A model generated the notes under the pieces. It had not been told where the DNA came from. It worked only from the letters and a program-made list of their open reading frames with translations, and searched no databases. A DNA stretch of 48,188 nucleotides from Bdellovibrionia bacterium (GTDB taxonomy: Bacteria > Bdellovibrionota > Bdellovibrionia > Bdellovibrionales > JAUICD01): assembly GCA_030427965.1 (NCBI GenBank), contig JAUICD010000023.1:1-48188 (forward strand), given 5' to 3'. The first letter of the stretch is position 1. Every line of letters begins with the position of its first letter. Positions 1-8,280 of the stretch are shown piece after piece. The translations under genes were made by a program, and so were the position numbers.

Positions 1-218
1 CCGAGATAACATCATTTGTTTACTCAGGACCTAAAATCCGGGTTGCCGAAGTTTGTGGCAAAGTAGTAAGTGCTGCCACTTATCCTGTCTATGTTGAAAT
101 CACTGTTGATCCGAAATCAAAAACTCCCGCTACCTACTACGTAACTACCTTGGGGGAAAAGTGGTGTACCAACGTGACAACTTGGACAGGTAAAGCTGAT
201 GCAAAAGTAGTGGATTAA
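1..218 (+). CDS. C-terminal fragment of an exported-looking protein (partial)
   Basis: The reading frame is open from the left window edge to a TAA at 216-218, giving about 71 residues. The visible part has two cysteines (EVCGK and KWCTN), many beta-prone residues (VYVEITVD, YYVTT) and ends in VVD. This looks like a secreted or periplasmic beta-rich domain with a possible disulfide, but I do not recognise the family. The upstream part lies outside the window. The hairpin at 286-307 could end its transcript. Confidence 0.6.
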   Translation, partial: EITSFVYSGPKIRVAEVCGKVVSAATYPVYVEITVDPKSKTPATYYVTTLGEKWCTNVTTWTGKADAKVVD

Positions 219-285
219 CATTGAGCTTGACCCCTATACGGTGCATCGATTTTTTGTCACGACTATAAAATATGAACCTTTTCAT

Positions 286-307
286 GAATTAGCCGATAGG
301 CTAATTC
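286..307. terminator. Hairpin between convergent genes
   Basis: A perfect 9-bp inverted repeat, GAATTAGCC - GATA - GGCTAATTC, lies between the end of the first gene and the end of the leftward thioredoxin-like gene. The T-run after it is interrupted, so it may be a weak or bidirectional terminator. Confidence 0.55.
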
Positions 308-329
308 AAAGTTGATTTTGTTTTCTAAT

Positions 330-854
330 CTATTTCTTAAATGCTTTTAGAATCTTCCTCTCTAGAACATCAAACTCGTTTTCACAATAATCTCTGATAA
401 CTTCAATAACTCTCCCTTTTCTATTAACTATATATACAATCGGAAAGCCAATGGGATCTATTTGCTTAACAAATTTATGGTCATTATCATACACAACTGG
501 ATAGATTGGGTTCGCCTTTCTAATGTGTCTCTTGGCGTCCTTCAATTCTTGATCTGTATTAATAGCAACAATCTGAAGTTTTCGATTTTTATATTTTTTT
601 AACAAGGTATTGTAAAACTTCAAAGCATCCGAGGAGCCATGTGTCCAGGATGCACTGAAATCGTAAACCACAACTGATCCTCGGAGACGCTTTCTATCCA
701 ATGGAATCTTAGAGATACTTTTTAGTCGAACAGTTGGAAATTTGTCGCCTTCTTTCAAGCGCTTTTTTCTTGAGTATGCGTTTTCAACTGAAACAAGTGT
801 TAGAGTCGATGTAACTACCAAAATAAAAATAGAAATTTTATTTATTAGATTCAA
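330..854 (-). CDS. Thioredoxin-fold (AhpC/TSA, TlpA-like) exported protein without active-site cysteines
   Basis: The first ~28 residues are a Sec signal sequence ending at a YS site. The rest has the TlpA/redoxin layout: GDKFPTVRLKSI, then VVYDFSASWTHGSSDALKF, then PIVYIVNRKGRVIEV with the usual cis-Pro position (GFPIVY). Where TlpA proteins carry WCxxC, this one has WTHGSS, so it cannot do thiol redox chemistry in the normal way. Translation probably starts at TTG, 8 nt after AAAGG, and overlaps the upstream CDF gene by 17 nt. It is the last gene of the DtxR-headed operon. A role as a metallochaperone or haem-handling partner is inference only. Confidence 0.8.
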   Translation of the reverse strand: MNLINKISIFILVVTSTLTLVSVENAYSRKKRLKEGDKFPTVRLKSISKIPLDRKRLRGSVVVYDFSASWTHGSSDALKFYNTLLKKYKNRKLQIVAINTDQELKDAKRHIRKANPIYPVVYDNDHKFVKQIDPIGFPIVYIVNRKGRVIEVIRDYCENEFDVLERKILKAFKK

Positions 855-1656
855 TTTGCATACCTTTTGCTAACTTTATTATACGAATACCTCCCCATAA
901 AACAATTATCGAAATCAATAGACCTGCAACTAAATCAGGATATCTCGAACCAGTTGCAAAGACCAATATTCCAGCTAAAATGACACCAATGTTGGCAATT
1001 ACATCGTTTGCTGAAAAAATCCAACTAGCCTTCATATGTACACCGTCGTCTTTATGCTTATGAAGAAGAGCAAGGCAACCCACATTTGCAACTAGAGCAA
1101 GAACCGAAACTGCAATCATTGTTAAGGAGGCTGGCTCACTTCCATATACAAGTTTTCTAAAAACTTCTAAAATACACCCAAAAGCTAATAATATCTGAAA
1201 AATGCCACTTGTTAAAGCTGCCTTCCTCTTTGAGGACAACGCCTTGCCCGTTGCTGCCAAACTGATGGCATACACTAAAGAGTCAGCCAGCATATCGAGA
1301 GAGTCTGCAATCAGTCCGGTAGATTCTGAAAGAAGTCCAAAAACAATTTCAAACAAAAACATCCCAAAGTTTATCAAAAGCAATGTCTTTAATGTCTTTC
1401 TTTCTAAGCTCGGTGACTTTGATTTAATAGGTATCTGGCTAATTTCTTCTGTTGTAACAAGTGCTCCAGGTAAACCCATTTTTTCCAAATTAACTGAGAT
1501 CTCTTTTGTAGGGTTTGTATGAAAAAAGGTCACCTGCCTTGCTTCAAGGTCAAAATCAATTCCTTGGATGTCCTTAATAACAGAGAATACCATTTCGATC
1601 TGAGATATTTCAGAGGGACAGTCCATTTTTTTTATATGAAATACTGATTTAATCAT
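838..1656 (-). CDS. Cation diffusion facilitator with HMA-like N-terminus
   Basis: This 272-residue inner-membrane protein probably exports a divalent metal by proton antiport. Residues 1-70 resemble a heavy-metal-associated domain, with MDCPSE in place of the usual MxCxxC, so one cysteine is missing. The transporter part starts near residue 88. It has the CDF signature LIADSLDMLADSLVYAIS, with the acidic D-x3-D and following D residues in TM2, and a second metal site SANDVIANIG in TM5. No long cytoplasmic C-terminal domain is present, as in the short CzcD-like subfamily. It lies 4 nt after the FTR1 gene and overlaps the following thioredoxin-like gene. The context suggests iron or manganese, which is inference. 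Confidence 0.85.
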   Translation of the reverse strand: MIKSVFHIKKMDCPSEISQIEMVFSVIKDIQGIDFDLEARQVTFFHTNPTKEISVNLEKMGLPGALVTTEEISQIPIKSKSPSLERKTLKTLLLINFGMFLFEIVFGLLSESTGLIADSLDMLADSLVYAISLAATGKALSSKRKAALTSGIFQILLAFGCILEVFRKLVYGSEPASLTMIAVSVLALVANVGCLALLHKHKDDGVHMKASWIFSANDVIANIGVILAGILVFATGSRYPDLVAGLLISIIVLWGGIRIIKLAKGMQIESNK

Positions 1657-1660
1657 AAAG

Positions 1661-3559
1661 CTAGTCTAAAACAGTTTGACGTTGAGCAAGAAGTTTAGAA
1701 AGTGCAAAATAGATTGCTGACAACAGGAGAATTCCTACCTGGCTCACCAAAACTTCAAGCGTTCCATTGAAACCAATTAGCTCAATCGAGGGCATTTCAA
1801 GATTTGTAGCGGTAATTGTTCCCGTTAACTGAAAGGCACCAATGGATTTTCCAAGGATTGTAGCTGAAAGGAATAAAATAAGGAATGTTGAGGCATTGAA
1901 GAGTATGCCTAGTTTTAATCTGAGAGAAAATCTAATAGCAAGGTAAATTAACACTGTAGAAAGAAGAAGTGCAGCTAGAGCTCCTACTCCAATAACTGAT
2001 TTTGAATGACCATCAAAGGTCAATATTTTCATAAAAAGTAATGTTTCAAAGATTTCTCGGAAAACTGCTGCAAATGAAATCGCAAACAGAGTTATACTTT
2101 TTCCATTTACAATATGTTTACTTACAGAGCCTTCAAGAGTTTTCTTCCATTTTTCAATGTTAGAGTGCCTGTGAAACCATACGCCTACATATAACAAAAT
2201 CAATGCTGCAAAGACGCCTACATATGCTTCTAAAGACTCAACGGTACGCCCGCTGATGGTGAAAAACATCTCAAAAAGGAAGTAAAGTAATACTCCTGAG
2301 AAAATGGAGCTAATCCAGCCAAAATGAACAACCCTCTTTAATCTTCTACTTTCAAATCTATTAAGAACTCCAAACAACAGCAGCAGTACTAGACCAGCTT
2401 CCAGGGCTTCTCTCAAAACGATCCCAAAGGAGAGAAAGAAAGTACCAATTGCTGAGTTTTCGCCACCTATCAAACCATTTGCAATGTCTAGTTGTTCCAT
2501 AATTTTACTAAACTTTTCTTTTGTAACTGACTCAGATGAAGTGGAATTCTTGATAAGGTTTCGATAATCAATCATTTTTTTTTCTAGGCTACTGACAAGG
2601 CGTGCATCTCTGGCCTTTAAGAACCCCTCGACAGGCTCTACTCCTTCCAGATATGCCTTTAAAGCGCGATTGTTTGCTTCGGTATGCTTACCAGCTTTAA
2701 AGAGCTTCAGACTTTCCTCTAAATTAGTTTTTGCAAACTCAATATACTGGGTAGCTCTCTCTCGTTTACCAACGCCTCCACCTTTAAAAGACCGAATACT
2801 GGAAAGAAAATTCAATTCATTTTCTTTTGGCACTTCGTATTTTTCCAGCAATTCTATATCAGTTAGTGTGGATCTATCTTCTAAGGAAATTTTTTGTTTT
2901 GAATAATCTCCTTCTATTTCTACGTAACGAAGGCTAGAAATGTAGAAGGCAAGGGACCACCTGTCATGATCTGAAAGAAAACTATAACTTGTCATTCCTG
3001 TCCCAGGAACACCTATCGAAATCGTGTTATAGGCTTGAAACGGTGAAATCCCTCTCATGCGCTCAAGGTCTAAGAAATTAGTAGGTTTAGGATTTAGATT
3101 TCCACCAGCTACCCCGTCTCCTTTACCAAGTGCCCCATGGCATTGGACACAGCTTTGCCTATAAAGATTTTTAGCACGCGTGAGGTCAGGCTCTCTGCTT
3201 GGCCTTGTAACCACTCCAAACTCCGAGATGATTTCAAGCTTAATGCTGGTTGCAAGAGATGATACCAATGGTACGCTATCCTTATCCTCTATACTGGTAC
3301 TCAGCTTTTCGATCTGGGCATTCAATCTGTCCGGGTAGTTATTCTTTCTTGATATTTCTAGAACTTCATTGATAAATTCAATCTGCTCTGTATATTCATC
3401 TTGACTAATTACTTCTCCGTCCTTGACAGCTTCACCATAATCTTGAGCTAAATAACTCAATAAATGGACAGCAAGTCTATTTGGGTCTACCTCTGCAATT
3501 GCAGAGGAGAAAGAGAGATTTAAGATAGAGAAAAAAAATAACAAGTATTTAAATTTCAT
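1661..3559 (-). CDS. Cytochrome c - FTR1 iron permease fusion
   Basis: This 632-residue fusion starts with a signal peptide (~1-22). A c-type haem domain follows, with CVQCH at 137-141 and a distal GTGMTSYSFLSD Met-ligand region near 186-195, then a helical linker (~260-370). The membrane domain is of the FTR1/EfeU type, with two REXXE motifs: REALE at 383-387 and REIFE near residue 500. FTR1 permeases move ferric iron across a membrane using REXXE glutamates, usually after oxidation by a partner. Here the electron-transfer domain is built into the same chain. It overlaps the DtxR-type gene by 11 nt and is therefore cotranscribed with it and likely iron-regulated. Fusions of this layout are known in Proteobacteria. 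Confidence 0.93.
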   Translation of the reverse strand: MKFKYLLFFFSILNLSFSSAIAEVDPNRLAVHLLSYLAQDYGEAVKDGEVISQDEYTEQIEFINEVLEISRKNNYPDRLNAQIEKLSTSIEDKDSVPLVSSLATSIKLEIISEFGVVTRPSREPDLTRAKNLYRQSCVQCHGALGKGDGVAGGNLNPKPTNFLDLERMRGISPFQAYNTISIGVPGTGMTSYSFLSDHDRWSLAFYISSLRYVEIEGDYSKQKISLEDRSTLTDIELLEKYEVPKENELNFLSSIRSFKGGGVGKRERATQYIEFAKTNLEESLKLFKAGKHTEANNRALKAYLEGVEPVEGFLKARDARLVSSLEKKMIDYRNLIKNSTSSESVTKEKFSKIMEQLDIANGLIGGENSAIGTFFLSFGIVLREALEAGLVLLLLFGVLNRFESRRLKRVVHFGWISSIFSGVLLYFLFEMFFTISGRTVESLEAYVGVFAALILLYVGVWFHRHSNIEKWKKTLEGSVSKHIVNGKSITLFAISFAAVFREIFETLLFMKILTFDGHSKSVIGVGALAALLLSTVLIYLAIRFSLRLKLGILFNASTFLILFLSATILGKSIGAFQLTGTITATNLEMPSIELIGFNGTLEVLVSQVGILLLSAIYFALSKLLAQRQTVLD

Positions 3560-4085
3560 TCATATTCTCCATTTGATGAATGTTTTCACAAAGGCCACAG
3601 CTGATTTCAGGATCACACTGCAAATAAAAGCGTTGAAACTCCTTCAGAAAATTTAAAACTACTTTTCGGTCTGAGCGAAGAAACTTAACAAAACTAAGCA
3701 ATGCCTCTCCTGTATCATCAGAGAGAAGGTGCTCGATCTTACAACTATCTTGGGAAGCAATCTTTCGATCTAATCCCAGCACTTCTGAGAAAAAGACAAT
3801 CATTGTTTGGCGCTTGTTAGCAACTCGCTCTACGGTACTTACGCCTTTTCTTGTCAGTGTTATATTTCCACTCGTAGTTTTGGTCAGGCGCTTCGCACTA
3901 AGTCTCTTCAATTGCAGAGAAACAGCGTTTCGACTAACGCCAAGCTCTCTAGATAAGTCGGCAGCGATAAGCCCATCACCACTCTTCTTTGACAAAGAGT
4001 AAATTGAAAGAAGATAGTGTGCCTCTGAATGTGATAATTCGTTATCTTCAAATTCTCGCCAAAATTGCTCATATTGAGGTTTCAT
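3549..4085 (-). CDS. DtxR-family metal-dependent repressor
   Basis: The N-terminal winged helix reads HSEAHYLLSIYSLSKK, LIAADLSRELGVSRNAVSLQLKRL and GNITLTRKG, as in DtxR, IdeR and MntR. The metal-site region reads DSCKIEHLLSDD with C115, E118 and H119. This matches the DtxR/IdeR pattern Cys-x2-Glu-His rather than the MntR pattern Glu-x2-Glu-His, so iron is the likelier co-repressor. The usual His in the preceding helix is replaced (KRQTM). The 178-residue length lacks an SH3 domain, and the C-terminus carries an odd Cys cluster (QCDPEISCGLC). It is the first gene of the leftward operon, and tandem palindromes in its promoter are the obvious operators. Confidence 0.88.
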   Translation of the reverse strand: MKPQYEQFWREFEDNELSHSEAHYLLSIYSLSKKSGDGLIAADLSRELGVSRNAVSLQLKRLSAKRLTKTTSGNITLTRKGVSTVERVANKRQTMIVFFSEVLGLDRKIASQDSCKIEHLLSDDTGEALLSFVKFLRSDRKVVLNFLKEFQRFYLQCDPEISCGLCENIHQMENMNEI

Positions 4086-4102
4086 TCGAATTTCCTTTTT
4101 GC

Positions 4103-4120
4103 TGTCAAGCTTGCTTTACA
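4103..4120. promoter_or_regulatory. DtxR-type operator, copy 1
   Basis: TGTCAAGCTTGCTTTACA is an imperfect 18-bp palindrome. It lies just upstream of the DtxR-type gene and overlaps the -10/start region of its leftward promoter. It shares 16 of 18 bases with the copy at 4144-4161. Confidence 0.7.
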
Positions 4121-4149
4121 GATTAAATATGTAATAAAATTGTTGTCAA
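4121..4149 (-). promoter_or_regulatory. Sigma70-type promoter of the DtxR operon
   Basis: On the minus strand TTGACA (4149-4144) is followed after 17 nt by TTAATC, or after 18 nt by TAATCT. Both boxes overlap or abut the two palindromic operators, as expected for a repressed promoter. Confidence 0.6.
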
Positions 4150-4161
4150 GTATGCTTTACA
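4144..4161. promoter_or_regulatory. DtxR-type operator, copy 2
   Basis: TGTCAAGTATGCTTTACA is the second copy, with its start 41 bp from that of copy 1, close to four helical turns. Its right part in the leftward direction contains the -35 box of the regulator's promoter. It also sits upstream of the rightward CDF gene, so one pair of sites could control both directions. Confidence 0.7.
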
Positions 4162-4228
4162 ATTATATGCGTTAAGAACTTGGCACAATCTAAGTTTTGA
4201 ACTTGGTGAATGGAAAAGGGTTAGTTTG

Positions 4229-5113
4229 ATGCAAAGCCACCATGGACATTCTCATCCAACATCTCCCAAAAGACTTTTTTGGGCTGTGGTCATTAATGTC
4301 TTATTAACTATTTTTCAGATTATTGGAGGAATTTTTTCTGGCAGCCTTTCGCTGTTAGCAGATGCTCTTCACAATTTAAGTGATGCTGGAGCTCTTGCAA
4401 TAGCCGCAATTGCTGCAAAAATCGCAAGAATTCCTCCAAATAAAAATATGACTTATGGCTATCGAAGAGCGGAGATCTTGGGCGCTTTGATTAATAGCAC
4501 CACTCTTATTATTATCGGAATTTATTTAGTCTATGAAGCGATCAGTAGATATTCCGATCAATCACCAATTGATGGTTGGATAGTAATCGTGGTTGCAAGC
4601 ATTGCTCTAGCAATTGATATCATTACTGCCTTTTTAATGAGAGAAGGGGCTAAAGAGAATATTAATTTTAAGGCTGCATTTATTCATAATATATCTGACG
4701 CCTTAGCATCAGTTGTTGTTATCATCTCAGGCGTACTAATTCTTAATTATCAAATTTATGTCATTGACTTAATAGCAACAATATTGATTTCTGTTTACGT
4801 CTTATACCAAGCCTTTTTCTTAATTAAAAAATGTATATTGATACTAATGCAAAGTGTTCCCCCTGGAATTAATATAAGTGAATTAAAGGTAGAGTTGGGA
4901 TCAATACCTCAAATTTTGGGAGTTCATCATCTTCATATTTGGCAACTTGATGACGCACGCTTGTTGTTGGAAGGACATCTAAAAATTGACTCATCAAGTT
5001 TGAAGGATATTGAAACTATCAAAAAAAAGGTGCGAGAACTTTTAAAGAAAAAGTATTCCATCGAGCATAGCACCTTGGAGATAGAAATCTCCGATACATG
5101 TCCTCTATCTTAA
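4229..5113 (+). CDS. czcD: CzcD-type cation diffusion facilitator
   Basis: This is a six-helix metal/proton antiporter. The His-rich start (HHGHSH) is followed by TM2 motif LLADALHNLSDAGAL and TM5 motif IHNISDALASV. Both carry the HxxxD pair of zinc-transporting CDFs. A cytoplasmic C-terminal domain (~205-294) has VHHLHIWQLDD as in CzcD/ZitB. I chose ATG 4229, 8 nt after AAAGGG, although an in-frame TTG lies directly before it. The gene is divergent from the DtxR-type regulator and shares its operator region. It may therefore export iron, manganese or zinc in step with the neighbouring FTR1 system. Confidence 0.9.
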   Translation: MQSHHGHSHPTSPKRLFWAVVINVLLTIFQIIGGIFSGSLSLLADALHNLSDAGALAIAAIAAKIARIPPNKNMTYGYRRAEILGALINSTTLIIIGIYLVYEAISRYSDQSPIDGWIVIVVASIALAIDIITAFLMREGAKENINFKAAFIHNISDALASVVVIISGVLILNYQIYVIDLIATILISVYVLYQAFFLIKKCILILMQSVPPGINISELKVELGSIPQILGVHHLHIWQLDDARLLLEGHLKIDSSSLKDIETIKKKVRELLKKKYSIEHSTLEIEISDTCPLS

Positions 5114-5201
5114 TTCGTATCAACTACCACTAAATCAGGGTTATTTGAGTTAATTCCTCCTAATGATTAATCTTTCGTTAGACAAAGCGATATTTTCCAA
5201 A

Positions 5202-6329
5202 TTAGAGAAATGCATGTAACAGTACAAAACCAACATCGACAAACTCATCAGGATATGGTGGTCCTTTTTGTTTTAGCCATTCCAAGCTGATCTCTAAGTG
5301 TTCTACTGGGAAAAACTGCACTCCTAAACCAAAGCTCTCTGTCTTTGTATCTGGAGAATCCGAATCAAAAAGGGCCACCTGGTATGGCACATATGCATGA
5401 AGCCCCTGGGTAATCTCATAATTTACTCTATTATAGGTCACAAACCCATTTTGTGTAGGCGAAAGACCTCCTTTTGTAGCAAGAACTTGATAGTCAAACT
5501 CAGTTAAAACAAAGAATCTTTCTGTAATACCAAGTATTCCAAAAATTCCGTATAAATTTCTATAAGAGACATTGTTTTCGCCACCAAAATAACTCAATCC
5601 AACCTTGTAGGTTTCAAATAGAGAGTAACTACTTGATAGTGATATTCCCTTTTCTCGATCTAGTTCTTTCTCGTCAGGTCTTCCAAAAACTCCTGTTAAA
5701 AACACGTCAAAATTATCTCCAAGCCACGCAGCCTCGAAGTTATAAGATTCGCGATCCTGATCAAATCCGATAGCTCGCCGAGTCACGAGAGTATGATTTG
5801 GTTGGTAGATACCATAAGCGGGATAGAATCGTCCCAACCTAAAAGAAAGTTTATCAAGATGCCTGTAATTTAGAAAATGTCTTCGAGAAATGAACTTATA
5901 TTCCTCATCTGGAGGTGTAACTGCTTTGTCAACTATACCAGCCGTTGCAACCAAATAGACTTTATTAAGATAAGACAGCGCGGCTTCAACATCTGTTTGC
6001 ATCAATATTGGTCGCCCCTCTCTAACGGCGGGTGTATCAAGATATGTTTGAACAACTCTAATATCGCCTCCCAAATTTAGCCTGAAAGGAGCGTATGTAG
6101 AGTCATTCTCATCGATCGTTTTATTGATTGTCCAAGTGCTTAAGAGTTCTTTTGACAAGACTCTACCATAATCAGTTAGAACTCCGCCGCCTGAAGGGCT
6201 AACGTGACAGGCTGTACAATTCACATACCCATGGCGAACCATTTCAGGAAAAGCCGAGGCAAAATGAGGAATCGCTAGAAAAACTAAAACGAAGTACGGT
6301 GGAATAAATTTAAAGTTCATATCTATCAC
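5202..6329 (-). CDS. Exported protein with one CxxCH motif and barrel-like body
   Basis: The signal peptide (about 25 residues, ending ASA) leads into EMVRHGYVNCTACHVSPSGGG. This is a single c-type haem motif close to the mature N-terminus. The remaining ~320 residues alternate polar and hydrophobic residues with many aromatic strand ends (YKVGLSYFGG, FFVLTEFDYQV) and end in FLLHAFL-like strands. This suggests an outer-membrane beta-barrel or periplasmic beta protein. The start is GTG 6329, overlapping the yceI stop (GTGA), or ATG 6320. I do not know a characterised homologue. It could pass electrons across the outer envelope, which is inference. Confidence 0.75.
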   Translation of the reverse strand: MIDMNFKFIPPYFVLVFLAIPHFASAFPEMVRHGYVNCTACHVSPSGGGVLTDYGRVLSKELLSTWTINKTIDENDSTYAPFRLNLGGDIRVVQTYLDTPAVREGRPILMQTDVEAALSYLNKVYLVATAGIVDKAVTPPDEEYKFISRRHFLNYRHLDKLSFRLGRFYPAYGIYQPNHTLVTRRAIGFDQDRESYNFEAAWLGDNFDVFLTGVFGRPDEKELDREKGISLSSSYSLFETYKVGLSYFGGENNVSYRNLYGIFGILGITERFFVLTEFDYQVLATKGGLSPTQNGFVTYNRVNYEITQGLHAYVPYQVALFDSDSPDTKTESFGLGVQFFPVEHLEISLEWLKQKGPPYPDEFVDVGFVLLHAFL

Positions 6330-6943
6330 TTTTCAAATGAAATTTGAGTGTTCACATTTGCAGAAATATCGACATTTTCGGCAACTGTCACACCCATGAA
6401 AGAAGGTATATCAATTTGATAGTCAGTCAATTTAATCGTAAATCCAAGTATTGCTTCGAGCTCATTATTAACTCGCTTTAACGTTAACTTGCCTTCAATT
6501 GGTTTTTCATTTCCATGGACTTTAAACTGACCCTTGATTGGTAGATCTTGCACCGAAGAACTCTCACCCTTAAAAAAATCTTTATGTAGAACAAGCTTTG
6601 AAAACTTGAACGTAGCCAATGGAAAGTCAGCAGTCTCTAAATACTTCTTTTTCATGTGACGATCACGTAGTTTTATCCCTGTTTTTAGCGAATCAAGGGA
6701 GAATTGCACTTGCCCCTTGGCAAAAGATTCATTGCCTTCGATTTTACCTTTCAGTTTGTCATCGCTGACATCTGACTCTCCTTTAATTTTTAAAGCTGAA
6801 GGGCGCCCAATAGCTAAAAAACTTACGGTTCCTTTGCTATTTGATAAATCAATCTCCCAATTTACAGATGAGGCAACAGAAAAATGAGGCAAGAAGATCA
6901 TGGTCAGGATAAAAAAGGAACTCACTTTATGAAATTGAAACAT
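6326..6943 (-). CDS. YceI-like periplasmic protein
   Basis: After a signal peptide (ending VASS) the chain shows the YceI pattern: WEIDLSNSKGTVSFLAIG, KGQVQFSLDSLKTG, RDRHMKKKYLETADFPLATFKFS, and a closing IDIPSFMGVTVAENVDISANV. YceI proteins form a lipocalin-like barrel that binds a polyisoprenoid or similar lipid. Start ATG follows a strong AAGGAGG. It is translationally coupled to the following haem-motif gene, so both probably act together in the periplasm. Confidence 0.85.
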   Translation of the reverse strand: MFQFHKVSSFFILTMIFLPHFSVASSVNWEIDLSNSKGTVSFLAIGRPSALKIKGESDVSDDKLKGKIEGNESFAKGQVQFSLDSLKTGIKLRDRHMKKKYLETADFPLATFKFSKLVLHKDFFKGESSSVQDLPIKGQFKVHGNEKPIEGKLTLKRVNNELEAILGFTIKLTDYQIDIPSFMGVTVAENVDISANVNTQISFEK

Positions 6944-6973
6944 GATGACCTCCTTGCCTAAACGGATTCCAAG

Positions 6974-7261
6974 TTATTCTTTTGTACAAACCATTTCTTC
7001 GTCAGCCCCATCATGAACCATTTGGCACGAGTATACTAACGCATCAGATGACTTTAGGTAGACCTTTACTTTTATCACCGCTCCGCTAGGCCACGCCTTA
7101 ATGCCATTAAAATCGTCCAGTGTTGGTTCGGTTTCCTCAGCTTGAAACTTAGTGAGTGCAGCCGTAGCAGATAAGTCCGTCAGCTCTATTACACTTCCAT
7201 GTCCAAACGCGGACATTGGCAGTGCGACTGCTAATAGTAATGCTATTATTGTTGTCTTCAT
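6974..7261 (-). CDS. Small exported protein of unknown function
   Basis: A 95-residue chain starting MKTTIIALLLAVALPMSAFGHG, with a clear signal peptide. I use the second Met because GGGGAA stands at proper distance before it, while an upstream Met four codons earlier lacks a ribosome site. The mature part has two cysteines (YSCQM and MVCTK) likely to form a disulfide, and a His right after the cleavage site. A mature N-terminal His-Gly can bind copper in other families, so a copper role is possible but inferred. Confidence 0.7.
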   Translation of the reverse strand: MKTTIIALLLAVALPMSAFGHGSVIELTDLSATAALTKFQAEETEPTLDDFNGIKAWPSGAVIKVKVYLKSSDALVYSCQMVHDGADEEMVCTKE

Positions 7262-7307
7262 TGTTTCCCCCATGGGTTAAAGTTACCACGTTTTAAATTA
7301 CTAAATC

Positions 7308-7871
7308 TTAATCATCACAGTCAGGCTCATCTGGCTCACAGGTAGGTTCATCACTCTCCTCACACTGTGGTTCAAATTCATCTATACAAATATCTTCACA
7401 GCCCGGTTCGCCTTCTTGGCAACTATTTCCACCATTTCCACCGCCTCCTGGATCACCAGGAAACTGTGGCGCTCCCTTCTTTATCCATTCGAATACCATA
7501 TCGATTTCATGACTAGAGAGGCTTTCTCCCTTTGGCATTCGTCCAGAGCGAATAGCATCATAAAGACTGCTTTGCCCTGGGTTTCCAGGGACCACTAAAG
7601 GAGGAAATACTGGACCATTCATAACTTTGTCATAGGAAGAAAGATCAACGTAATGGTTTTGTGATGTCCCTGTCTTGTGGCAACCAAGGCATTTGGGGCC
7701 AAAGACGTGTTTATTGAGAGCTTCGAAGTCACTTGTAATATTCTTTTTTTGCCACTCCAGGTTCGCGTTGGGATCGATTTTCTCTTCTTTAAATGAGCAT
7801 GAAGCGAGTATTGCCATCGGAACTAAGGTGAGAACAAGAGTCTTAAGATAAGTTGCTATGCGATTAGTCAC
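7308..7871 (-). CDS. Haem c lipoprotein with acidic, Cys-rich tail
   Basis: A lipobox (AILASC) predicts a lipoprotein. The middle carries CLGCHKTG and then PGNPGQSSLYDAIRSGRMPKG and IDMVFEWIKKGAPQFPG. This is the layout of the single-haem domain with distal methionine (MP) seen in planctomycete-type cytochrome c proteins. The tail is Gly-rich, then acidic with six cysteines (CQEGEPGCEDICIDEFEPQCEE and beyond), a possible metal-binding segment. Start is GTG 7871, 5 nt after AGGGGG. A CsoR-type palindrome lies about 200 bp upstream. Confidence 0.75.
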   Translation of the reverse strand: MTNRIATYLKTLVLTLVPMAILASCSFKEEKIDPNANLEWQKKNITSDFEALNKHVFGPKCLGCHKTGTSQNHYVDLSSYDKVMNGPVFPPLVVPGNPGQSSLYDAIRSGRMPKGESLSSHEIDMVFEWIKKGAPQFPGDPGGGGNGGNSCQEGEPGCEDICIDEFEPQCEESDEPTCEPDEPDCDD

Positions 7872-8070
7872 TTATACCCCCTATCAGTACTAGACCGACT
7901 GTACACCAATGCTAGATCTAGCAATGGTGATGCCAAACTAAAAGGAATCTTGATTGGATTAAACCATCCGTATAAACTATTAATAGTGCCAAAATGAGCA
8001 CTCTGGAGCCATACTGACTTTAGGTGGCGTAGCAGAGACCTTTTGTTATCGAATATTTTTAACACCATGC

Positions 8071-8093
8071 TATATACCCCCCAAGGGTATATA
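8071..8093 (-). promoter_or_regulatory. CsoR-type operator before the haem lipoprotein
   Basis: TATATACCC - N5 - GGGTATATA has perfect 9-bp arms. Inside it is the 17-bp element (8074-8090) shared by nine sites, read leftward as ATACCCTTGGGGGGTAT. On the minus strand it overlaps a TATATA-like -10. Confidence 0.75.
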
Positions 8094-8181
8094 CTTAAGT
8101 AATCGCTTATGCTGTGGATTTCAAGCTTTAGCCTCCAATTTATCAGAAAACTCGATCAAAATGAGGACACCCGCCTTATAG

Positions 8182-8210
8182 TTGACATAGGGGGAGGGGG
8201 TATTCTAACC
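8182..8210 (+). promoter_or_regulatory. Promoter with CsoR-type operator in the spacer (csoR copy 1)
   Basis: TTGACA at 8182-8187 is followed by a 17-bp spacer and CTAACC at 8205-8210. The spacer is almost filled by ATAGGGGGAGGGGGTAT (8187-8203), a G-tract palindrome of the type bound by CsoR. This predicts autorepression relieved by copper. Confidence 0.75.
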
Positions 8211-8280
8211 TAGACCAAGTGGTGCCAGGCTGTAGGCAAATCGCATAAAAAGGGCCAAAAATCCCTTTCGGGGAGGACAA

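Noticed and set aside
7868..8068. 66-codon leftward frame overlapping the GTG start of the haem lipoprotein by 4 nt
   Set aside because: The promoter -10 and operator lie 3 bp before its ATG, so transcription would begin inside it. No ribosome site and no protein-like features.
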